From assembly GCA_950097015.1 (NCBI GenBank), contig CATNEN010000024.1:1-64000 (forward strand): a stretch of DNA of 64,000 nucleotides. Direction: 5' to 3'. This DNA is from Macrostomum hystrix (Eukaryota > Platyhelminthes > Macrostomidae). Each line of letters opens with the position of its first letter. The stretch's first letter is position 1. Below the pieces are notes generated by a model that saw only the letters and a list, made by a program, of their open reading frames with translations, did no database searches and was not told where the DNA came from. Position numbers and translations under genes: made by a program. Positions 1 through 10,986 of this stretch are shown piece after piece.

Positions 1-213
1 ACTAATTATTTGGCAGTCGTTGGACAAATGTTCTAAACGCGCAGACAAACAAAAGATAACATTTTATTTCTAATTTGTCGCAATTTTCTGATATTACCAG
101 TTATTACTATTAGTAGTAGGTAAAGTTCCAATTCATCTAATTAGGAAATTAAAATTACAATAAATGCTTTCAGTAAATAAGGTTAATGCAAGACAAAATA
201 ATTGTCTCTGCAG

Positions 214-673
214 ATAAAGTCTCATTGCTGCCTGCGTGGAGCCGGCTCCGCATAGCGACGACAGTTTTCCATGGCAACTACAGCGCCGAGGAGGCTTCAC
301 CGCCAGCTGCGGGGAGTGCCAGCTAGGCGCGGCGTTCCGCCTTAGCGGCTCCGACTATGATCTCTGCGCCCTGTTGTTGCATGGTGACGGGGAGTGCGGT
401 GGCAACAGCCTGCTAGACGAGTTCGGTCAGGAGCACATCGGTGTCTGCGGACCTCAACTTGCAGATTTGGCAACCGCCCGAGGTGCTTTAGCTTTGGAAA
501 TTCGATTGGTTTGGCGAGAATTGCATATAACCAAAGAGTTTGGTTGCGTCCCCTGTCCTTGGCATTGGCAACTAAAAATGGAATTCTGGGATGGAACTTG
601 CGTCAAAAGTTATTCCCCTAGCCAAACAGCGGAATATTACATTCAGCTGACCGTAGGAGAAACAATCACATGA
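214..673 (+). CDS. possible exon of an unrecognised Cys-rich (Ig-like?) protein
   Basis: A stretch with exon-like GC-rich codon use runs open from about 218 to a TGA at 671-673. The best coding-looking part is about 221-480 and includes the segments FTASCGECQLG and YDLCALLLHGDGECGG with several cysteines. A good acceptor (ctctgcag) ends at 213, but reading from it meets a TAA at 215-217 in this frame, so either a weaker acceptor ending at 217 is used or a base is wrong. A possible phase-1 donor lies near 480 (CGAG then gtgctt); beyond it the codons look like intron. Cysteine spacing is vaguely Ig-like, as in the receptor gene at 53.5 kb, but no domain is recognised. It may be the 3' end of a gene left of the window. 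Confidence is low. Confidence 0.3.
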
Positions 674-1350
674 TCTGATTAGTTAAAATGACCTATTCCT
701 TACCTTGCAACCAAACTGATTAATGAAATGCCAAGCTAACCGCCATACTTTGCTACTGCCTCTAATCAGTAGTGAGTAGCAGATCTTGTCTTTTAGGCAT
801 ATCTTCGGGTTGGACAGTTTCAGATTTATAACTCTGCTAAATCATCGACTGAGCAGGATTTTGAGTTATCCATACTCATCGTACTCAAACAAAATAGTAA
901 TGCCCTCTGTGTTATCAGAAATAATTTTGCAAGCAACCAAGTTGTCCAACAATAGCTTTCTAGATCCCAAATCTTGGGAATTCTCAGCTGATGTGCGTGA
1001 TTTATCCAATCTTCATCTTCAGTTTCCCAACAGGGATAAATGGCTTTGATTAATCGCTGGGCGGACTTTAATTAATTATGCAATTGCAGACTAAGGCGGT
1101 TTCTGGTTTGCACTTTTTGCTTAAATTTCTTTTATAAATCTTCTCTAAACCCTGTATTTACTGTTTTAGTAATCTTTTTTGCCTAGTTTTTTGAGAAGCA
1201 AGGAGGTTGTTGCATTGTGGATAGAAACTTGCCACAACTAACAAAGAGGTCTGGGGCTCGAATCTTTCGAATGTCCATTGTCTATAAACAGATTGCAACA
1301 CTGGCGTAGCTAGGAATTTTGTCTATGGCGGAGGGCCGCGCCTTTTGGGG
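674..1350. other. no gene seen, AT-rich flank
   Basis: AT-rich unique-looking sequence with a short open frame at 786-1049 that lacks codon bias. I see no RNA gene or repeat here. Confidence 0.5.
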
Positions 1351-1730
1351 GCGCCACTATCACATGGGGGGCCACTATCACATGGGGGCTCCACTATCAC
1401 ATGGGGGCTCCACTATCACATGGGGCGCCACTACCACATGGGGGCTCCACTATCACATGGGGGCTCCACTATCACATGGGGGCTCCACTATCACATGGGG
1501 GCTCCACTATCACATGGGGCGCCACTACCACATGGGGGCGCCACTATCACATGGGGCGCCACTACCACATGGGGGGCTCCACAATCACATGGGGGCTCCA
1601 CTATCACATGGGGGCGCCACTATCACATGGCGGTGCAACTATCACATGGGGGCTCCACTATCACATGGGGGCTCCACTATCACATGGGGGCTCCACTATC
1701 ACATGGGGGCTCCACTATCACATGGGGGCG
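1351..1730. repeat. 19-bp tandem array (CACTATCACATGGGGG)
   Basis: About 20 head-to-tail copies of a 19-bp unit whose core is CCACTATCACATGGGGG. Variants alternate between ggctc, gggcgc and gccac joints. All three + frames are open (repeats such as APLSHGG, STITWG), which follows from a stop-free unit and is not evidence of coding. Confidence 0.95.
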
Positions 1731-2966
1731 TCTCAAACTACGAGTCATTTCTTCAGACCGCGACCAACCCTCGCCATTGCTCACGAAGACTCTGACTCAT
1801 CGGCTGGAAGAGGCGAGGTGCAGCACAACACCCACCTTCATACTCGTACCTTACAATCTCTCCAAACAGAAAGGATATCAATGAATAACTAGTATTAAAT
1901 TATGCATTTTTAACTGTATCAGTAAATAATTGTCTGTGGGATACTGAAGATTTAGACCGACTGAAATTAGGGATCTCGTATTCGTTTCAGTTCTAGCTCA
2001 AGATCTGTGAGCGGCCATGCACGCAGGAAATTAACTATCCCATCCAACCCCCACCCCAAAAGCTCTCAGAGGTGCGTACATTTTCTCTGCTCTCAGTCTG
2101 TGAGCAATCTCTCCCTATATGGAGCAGTGCCCTCCCCACTGTACAGCACTGGATGACTCGGCGATGCGAATTTCACCTTTCATTCTCCCCTCTCCACCTC
2201 TCTCCCCTCTCTATTCCTCAACGTAGTCTCTATACTCAATTAGCAAAATGAAACCTCCCCACTGGGTATTCTCTTCCTCACAGCCAGGCCTTGGGTGGAG
2301 GGGATATTTTGTCTACTCACAAAACCGACAAAGCGCCCTCTGCCCCACACACCCCCTAGCTCTACCCCCGGCCCATTTGTGTATGTAAGTCTGCGACAGT
2401 GTCGCTTTGTCTGACCCTCGTCTGAACTATACATCTGAGCCTAGATCTCACACTTTCTCTCTCACTCTCTCGGCCTTCTTAGACAGCTGAGGACAGGCAG
2501 GAGAGGATAACTATCTCGCCGCTTCACCTGAAATCGTCGACCCCTCAAACCCGACCTCCCCCCACCCAGCACCGCCCGGATCGAAACGTCAGTTCGAGGC
2601 TAGAGAAATCTGTGCATCTGGCGGACTAAATTTAGCTCGAGTCTTTCCTTTCGTCTCCCGAACAGCACTCCCATTCCTACCCATCGAGCCGAGAAAGATG
2701 CCACTCGGCGCCGAAAGCCATCACAGCCGCCGCGCTTGCAGCTAGAGAGAAATCCCCTAACCAAAAGCCTCGACTTTCACTTAGCATTTCTCCCCCTCCG
2801 GATCCCGGGATCCGTGTCCTAAAAAAGCACAGGGCAAGGCTGGATAGAACTGCCCCTCCCTGCGTAGTCCACGCTCGGCCAGCTGTTCGAATAGCCGCCC
2901 TAGCCTATTCTATTTATTAGTTCTCTTGCCCCTGTTGCGTACAGTCCGGCGAAGCGTCTGCAGCAT

Positions 2967-3001
<35 letters not shown>

Positions 3002-3912
3002 CTGTGCCGCGTAATCGCTCTAGTGCACAGTCTGCGCCCCCAAAACCCTAGCCCCTGCACGAAATCCTCTCTGTACCGCTGCCCAGCGTTCTGCGGCCTC
3101 CGAGACAAGCGAAAACGCATCTACGAAACCTTCCCGATTCCGAACCGACAGACGGGAAAGCGGAGGGGGTTGAAACTTTGACAGAGGAAGGAGAGCGAGA
3201 GAAAGAGAGGAAGAGAGATAGGTCAAGCGCGACGTGTGCAGTCGACCATCTCCGAACTCAACTAGGCGGAGAAGAGAGAGAGACAGAGAGGGCGGGGAGC
3301 GAATCGTTCGTCCCCCTTCCAATAGTTTGCTGTGCGTCCAGCTCCCTATAGAACTGGTGCACAGATCCGGCGCATGCTGGTTGCTCTTCGTTGCACCGCC
3401 CGTCGCGGCCTGGTCCTCTGCGTCCCAGCCTCTGAATCTGTTCTCCCTTTTACCTGGCCGCACTAAGGGGGTGCCAAAAAAGACAGACTAGACACAGACG
3501 GTCAGTATAGAAACCAAAGCGAAGAAAGTTCGACAACGAATAACGACTGAAGATCTGTCGGCGGCGGCAGTTGTTTGCAAAAAAGATCAGCTTCATTTTC
3601 ACTCCTTGCTTCAATTGAATTCTGAACAAACGACCAAGAGGTGTGACGGCCATTTCGACTGCAGTGTCGCATTTCATTTGCATCCGAGAACTACAAAAAG
3701 CCCTGGCTTACAACCAAAGGACTTCTGCTGCCCATTCTCTGCGCCAGAAGTATTAATTCTTCAAGAGAGACGTCTTTGTGCACAAGAAGTGAACGAGGTC
3801 ATTTGCGATTTCTCGCTGCCGGTTTCGACTTTGAGCCGGGCGCTGCGCAATCTGGGAATTGTTAAAGAAATTGGTTGACATTCTTTAGATTAGCAAATCA
3901 GAGGCCTCTCAA
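1731..3912 (+). promoter_or_regulatory. GC-rich, CpG-containing 5' flank of the IQ gene
   Basis: From about 2000 onward the DNA becomes GC-rich with many CpG, pyrimidine-rich CTCTCT and purine-rich GAGAGA tracts. It carries a CAG microsatellite and leads into the GC-rich first coding exon at 3913. This fits a promoter plus 5' untranslated region. No convincing TATA box or single start site is visible. The short frames at 3020-3463 (minus) and 3234-3491 (plus) are low-complexity and not called as genes. Confidence 0.4.
2967..3002. repeat. (CAG)n microsatellite
   Basis: Twelve uninterrupted CAG triplets. On the minus strand they sit in a short open frame as polyalanine (AAAA), but no other coding sign supports a gene. 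Confidence 0.9.
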
Positions 3913-4189
3913 ATGCCTTTCGGCTGTTTCGGCAAGCGTAAAAAGAAGGAAGAAGTCAGCTGCCGATGGTGGCCCCGACAACCGACTGCGCTCCAATGTC
4001 CGGCGCGGCGGACCCGGCGCGACCGACGTCGCCAAGAATGGCAACGCTGACGTCAGCGAGACGGTGGTGGCCGCCCGCTCGCAGGGCGCCAAGTCGGCGG
4101 CCGCGCCCGGACTGAGCATTCAGAAGTCGGCCACGCTGGCCAGATACGACTTTCTAAGAAAGAGCGACTTCGGTCAACTCGGCGGACAG
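3913..4189 (+). CDS. IQ gene exon 1, Cys/Lys-rich N-terminus
   Basis: ATG at 3913 (context caaATGc) opens MPFGCFGKRKKK. Good codon use then continues in the next frame (SAADGGPDNRLRSNV ... LARYDFLRKSDFGQ), so one base appears to be extra in the AAGAAGGAAGAAG run near 3945-3955. The exon can end at a CAG/gtgggc donor after 4189 in phase 0, which matches the phase of the next exon. GC-rich sequence that looks coding in more than one frame continues to a better donor (gtgagg) after 4451, for example VVSVVKFSHWFYDRQV at about 4380-4430. The true end of this exon is therefore uncertain. Confidence 0.6.
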
Positions 4190-7100
4190 GTGGGCGGCGC
4201 TTAAGGAGCAATACCTGGCGCCGAAGATGACGCAATCGCAGAACGGAGGCCACCTGGCTCCACCGGAGCCGTCAAGCGCGCCGCCTGGCCGCCGCCAACG
4301 GGCGCCAACGCTCGACCCGGCTTCGGAGCTCGCGGCGGTCGAGCGGCCCAGAGCCGCCCCGGCAGTTCTCGCCGCCGTCCACAGTGGTCTCTGTGGTGAA
4401 GTTTTCGCATTGGTTCTATGATCGCCAGGTTACGGAGGAAGAGGCGAGGGCGTGAGGCACAGGAGAGGGAAGAGAAGAGCCGGTAAGACACACGTCCTGT
4501 GACCTTGCCCTGAGGACAGCTGTACGAGTCCAATATTTGGAATCCAAAGAAGAAAACGTTTTTGTACTTTTCTAAATCTACAAAGCGTTAATGCAAAGCA
4601 GATCAGCAGGTGGGTTGTGTGTCGGGGTTGGAGAATCGAATGTACAACAATGCTTTCATGATGCATTTTAGTAATGTAGCCAGGAACACACACAAGCGCA
4701 CAAAGGACCATCCGTTCCGATTCGATTGCCCATTTCTCCCACTCCGGTCGGCCACGGTCCAGCTCCATCGCGCTAGGAGCCCAGGACCTGGCAGCGGGGC
4801 TAATGTTATCCCAAACTGCTTTCGCGGCTGGGGTGGGCTCGGGGACTAGGGTCTACGGCGAGGTTGTTGTTGAAGCTGAATATGCATTCGGAAAGAAACC
4901 AACAAGAAGGAAAGAGGAGAGAGGAGAGAGAGAGGAAGATGGCAAAGAGTGGGTGGTTTAGTCATGGCTTTTTTCTGCATAGCTGAATTTTGGAATAAGG
5001 AGCGGGCTTTGGATTGTGAATGCTTTTTTAGCAAAATAGGGGGTGGGTAGAGGGAAATGAGGAGCCAGGGGTGGGTAGAATTTGGGAGGATCTGGCAAGG
5101 ATAGGCATGGCTGAGGAAAATGTCAAGTCGGCCTTCCTGAGGTCTGAGGGATTGAAGGATATCGTGCTATGTGCTATAGCGCAGTAGTCGGTCGAATCAA
5201 AGATCGCTATGCTAATAAAACTTCTCTATTCTCTAGCGACGTCATACTCTCGGGGTGTTCAATTCTATGTAGAATTTTGAAAATTCCAAGAACGTTATAC
5301 CAAAATAGGGGGATAAAACTTCGTTGACAGTGTTATTCCTTAGTTCTCCATTACTCTCTCCCTGCTGAGGCGTTGGCAGCAAAAAATTCGATGAAAATGA
5401 AAGATAAAACGGCGAAGGGCGAGGGCGAGAGGCTCGAAACGATAATTCGAGTTCGGGGTAGGAGTGACGCTGGCTGGAGGGAGAAATATTCCATAATCCC
5501 ACAAGCTGTTTACTCAGCCTCCCCAAGTCTTGTCCTATTTCCGGGGCGCGGAGCAGGGCTCGCCTGCTGCGTAGAAATTGATTTCTGCCCGGAGGGAAGG
5601 AAACTCGACTGACAGACAGGGAAGATTGAAATAGATTGGGATCAGCGAATTTCGTGGATCTGGGATTCGAGATTCTGCCCCACCCCCAATGTGTCTATTG
5701 AGTATTGCATACATTTTTAACGCTTTCCATCGGTCACAATATTTCTGGCAGACATTGTATCTAAAGGAAGTTATTTGCACATAATTATTATGTGCAAATT
5801 ATATATTATAATTGTATAAAAGAGAATATAAAAAAATAGAATAATAATTATTAATATATTAATTTTATTAAATTTTTATAATATATTATATTTTATAATT
5901 TTATTTTATATTTTTATTATTTATTTTATTATTTTATTTTATTATTAAAATGTTTTAAAATTTTTTAAAATTTTAAAAAAAATTGTAAAAAAATATTAAA
6001 AAATTGAAAATTAGTATTTTTTTATTTTTCTTCTTTCTTTTTATTATTATAAATTTTATAATATTTTAATTTTATTAATATATTAATAATAATATAAAAT
6101 AGAATAATAATATAATAATTGGAATAATTATTATATATACAGGCGAATAGCACAATGCACGGGTCCCCTGTTCGTTTTTTTATCCTTGTTATTGTCGCTG
6201 CGAGTGCTGTACTTTTATTTGATAAGGCAGCAGTCGGTTGAAATGCAACCTATTCATAGAGGGCACACGCGCATAAATTTGTTAAAACAGAGATTTTTGG
6301 AGGGGCCTAGCCGACCCTCCGATCGGATTCGGAGGTTTCCGCAACCTGCGGCGTCCGAGGCGGAGGTTGACGGCGGCTGCTGAAAGGATTTCAGGCGGGC
6401 TATCGGGGCTTTAAGACTCGCCAGCTGCTGCAGGAGCAGAAGCAGAAGGAGGTGAGGGGCTGCTGACCCCCAGTCTCCTGATCACATCATCAGACGCTGC
6501 TCAGACGGATTGGCTTGCTAAATTGAGATGTTTTCCACTCTTTTGCGGTTCTGCCGCTGGCTGCTCAGTCGCTTTTGTTGTGCCACAGGGGGACGTCTTG
6601 CCTTTCCGCTTTGAATGTCAGGAGATTGGTGTGGGGTGGATAGTCGTCTTTTGATAAGAAACGCAGGTATTGAAGAAAGAGCTGCATTAAAAGTTCTGAG
6701 TGATTTATAATAAAGCGTTAACTTATTGGTTGTGTCTTGGCGCACTGCAATGTCCTAGAATTTGCATTGTTTTTTTTTCTATGCAATGCAAAAAAGCTTT
6801 AGATTGAAAGTATTGCGGCTTGCAATGCAGTTAAATTACATTTCAATTGGCTTGTAGCTATAAATGTAGGAAATTTCGTTCGTTCGCTTTTTAGTAACGT
6901 ACATAGCTTGAATGCGATTCATCTGCATGTGTTACGCGTACACCTTAAACATGAAAGCTAGACTTTAGAATTTACGAAGATGATTCTATGCTAACGTAAT
7001 AATGTCAAAACTAGAACTACGAGTATATTGCTTTTGCGCTACCCCAATTAGTTGTCAATTAGCTTCTGGGGGGGAGTTTAAATTTTTATAATGATAAATT

Positions 7101-10100
7101 CACTTTTATACTTAGGTATAGATAAATGGTAAAGAGACGATTGTTTTTTTAGAATATAAATTTGGGCGGTAGGTGAGTTAGTTAACTTCTACAAATTTGC
7201 GCGGGGCAGTTAGTGGGGAGTTGATTTTTAATCGTACATGTGCTTGGGGCAGGGAGTGGGATTTGTTGTTGCTCATATGCGCGGCGCAAGGAGGGAGGTG
7301 GCTGCTGTACATAAGCTCGGGCAGGGAGTGATTTGGTTGTTGCCTCATATGCGCGGCGCAAGGAGGGAGGTGGCTGCCGTACATAAGCTCGGGGCAGGGA
7401 GTGATTTGGTTGTTGCACAAATGCGCGGCGCATGGGAGGGAGGTGGTTGTACATATTTTTCGGTACCGAGTGGCAGTGTAAGTAAAATTCTCTTAGATTA
7501 AGTCAAGCTACAACGGTGCTAAAAGTCAGAAAATTTATTCTGACAGCAATATCTCGCATCAAATATTTCAGACGGATCAGCAGGACTGACTATAAAAAAT
7601 ATCTCTGGACTGAGATTGCAGACAATTTAGACACTATCTTGACAGCTAACATCAAGTGACCCTGTCTGTCTCTCTATCTGTCTGTTTGTCAGTCTTTACA
7701 TAGCACGGCTAGCCTAAGTGATCTGATTAACGCTGGCTTCAGATCATTATTAATTCTCTAAAATCAAATTTCTTTTTTGAATATAAAGTTTCTCTTTAAT
7801 AAAATATACCTAATCTAACACGTCGATTCGTTCTCATTTGCCTATGCTGAATTCGAGCGTTCTGAAAAACCTATATTTATTTGTTTAGTTGGTCGTATTT
7901 TGGTCTAAATATGGGTTGTTACAATCTTCCTTGATTGTAATTAAATCTTCTTTTAGTTTGCCTTTCAACTGCTCTGTCCGTTTGATAAAGTTTAGTCTTT
8001 TCGAAAAAAAAACGGGTCATAGCGAACTTGCCATAATCATACATTTTTCTTAGTAAATCACAGACTGTTTGCTTGCACACACTCAATTTGATCGAGCTGA
8101 AAGGCGATCTTGGTAACTTGTTTCTGAAAACAGCGGGGAACCACTTAATATCAGCAAGACTTCTATTAGTTACACCTTCTGTTAATATACTTATCACATA
8201 CTATACTCGTATGACGAGTTAGTGCCATCGCAATCCTTTCACACTTTTTACAACCAACCCTCGCTACTGCCCCAACATATGCCTCGACATAATTCCCTGC
8301 CCCGACTTTCATACCCACCTCACTCCCTGCCCTAACTTATACGGCCTACCTCACTCCCTGCCCCAAATTTTACAACCCACCTCACTCCCTGCCCTAACTT
8401 ATACGCCTACCTCACTCCCTGCCCCAAATTTTACACCCACCTCACTCCCTGCCCTAACTTATACGCTTACCTCACTCCCTGCCCCAAATTTTACACCCAC
8501 CTCACTCCCTGCCCTAACTTATACGCCTACCTCACTCCCTGCCCCAAATTTTACACCCACATCTCTTCCTGCCCCAAATTTTACACCCACCTCACTCCCT
8601 GCCCCAACTTATGCACCCACTTCACTCCCTGCCCTAACTTATACGCCTACCTCACTCCCTGCCCCAAATTTTACACCCACATCTCTTCCTGCCCCAAATT
8701 TTACACCCACCTCACTCCCCTGCCCCAACTTATGCACCCACTTCACTCCCTGCCCCAACTTATGCACCCACCTCACTCCCTGCCGTAAATTTTACACCCA
8801 CCTCACTCCCTGCCCTAAATTTAACCACCATCTCATTCCCTGTCCCAACTTATGCACCCTGCGTACTAGTTATTTCGCCTATCTTGTATGCAAAAATTTT
8901 ACTTTCTTATACAAACATAGCGTCTGCAAACAGTTCTTTGAGCACAGGGTTCTACATAGAAAAATCTATAATTTTCTCAGTTAAAAAGATGAGCCATGTA
9001 CTTTTGCGCCTAGCTTACTGAGTAGCCGCTTACTGTCTGACCCTTGCATATTTCCATGTTTTGTGCGCTAATTTAATCCTGTTCCGAAAAAAGCCCGTAA
9101 CGCTACAAAAGTAAATTAGTTAAAAACACCTGTAAAAAAATATTTTTTTGGTAATCAAAGGCCGAAGAAAGAGCAAGAGCATCATGAGCAGCAGTCTTCG
9201 GCGGACAGCACCAAGCCGACCACTCGGCAGACGAAGAGGCAGCCGCGGCAGCGAGGATTCAGGCCGGTTTTCGGGGCTACCAGACGAGGAAACACCTGGC
9301 CGAGGCGAGAGAGCACGAGGTAGGTCTTTAATGGGAAATATGTTAAGTACTCATGATCAGACACACAAGAGGTACTCATCAGACACATGAGAGGTACACA
9401 TGAGACACATGAGAGGTACTCATGAGACACATGAGAGGTAAATTGGGAAAATCACGAAAAGTACTCATTGGGAACGCAAAAACGTAGGACGTACATAAAA
9501 TCTGGCCGCACTGGCTTACTCAAATTGTAGCACGAGCAGCACCATGAGCAGAGCCAGCAGCTCGATCAGCACGATCAGAAGCAGCAACAGCATCCGGCTG
9601 GCGACCATCATCTGGTGGACGATATTGATGAAAATGATCCCCTGGTGAACGCGGCGGCGACTAAAATTCAGGCCGGCTTCAAAGGTTGTCATTGTTTCGG
9701 TCTTCTTCTAAGCCTCGGCATAGCAACCAATCAGAAAAACGACATAACAACCAATCACAATAACGATTAGAATAACGATCAGAATAACAATCAGAATATA
9801 GCAACCATTTAGAACTACATAGAAGCCAATAAAAGACTGTATAGCAACAAGTGAAAATAGTCACATAGCAACCAATGAAGCAACTGCCTAGCAACAAATC
9901 ACTAATAATGTGTATTTTTTTTCGTTCCAGGCATGCAGGCTCGAAAGAAGTGAAGGAGCTTCGTAAGCACAAGGACGAGGATGCGGCAGCGGCGGCGTCA
10001 GATCATCACAGCGAAGCGGATGGTAATCATCACCATGACAACCAAGAGCACTCGGCCGATGAGATGAACGCGGCGGCCGTAAAGATCCAAGCTGGTGAGT

Positions 10101-10922
10101 CATATTTAACATGATTTCAAATGCTTTTCTTTCTTTAACTCTGCAAACTGCTACTTTCAGTAGTCTCAAGGCTTTCGCGTTTAATAAGGAAGTAATGGTA
10201 TTTTTATTGACTGTCTAGTCAATGATTACTTAAAATTAGATACTCGAAATTAGTGATAATGTACCTTAAAAACTCAGTGGTCGAGGCTTGTCACGTGCCC
10301 GTCCTGAATTTGGTGGTTTTCATGCGGTTGTCTAAAAATAGCAATAACCCAACCTTCGCTGGCCAATCAAGTTACACCAAGGGTCTCCCAAGAGGTTGTC
10401 TATAAATAGCAACAATGCAAACACCCCGTAAGTTTTATTCTTATAAACCTTTATTTCTGATCATTGTTTCGCTGCTAATTTTAAACAATACATGAGAGTA
10501 AGAGTATGGTCCATTTGAATATAAACTAATATATATATAAACTCATTAAGATAACATTGCTAAGGACAATCACGGGATTAAGTTGGGCGTAGAAACAGAA
10601 GGATTCTCTAAACAAAGCGTTTCTAAAAATAGCAGCCAAAACGATTCAACCTTTCTTGGCCAATCAAATTTGAGGCACCCATTCCTATCTTTCTATGTAT
10701 TCCTTGCTTTGACTAGACAACTGAAATAAGTTACTTTTTTATTTGTATCGTATTGACAAAGGTCGAGAGCTCGAATCTACTATAGAGGTCATAATCGTTT
10801 TGGCCGCTAATTCTTAGTGATATATTCTAATTAGCATCCAAATTATTAATCAGGCTTCAAGGGCTATAAGACGCGCAAAGAAATGGGCCGACTGCACGAC
10901 CATCACGAGTCCGAGCAACCGC

Positions 10923-10986
<64 letters not shown>

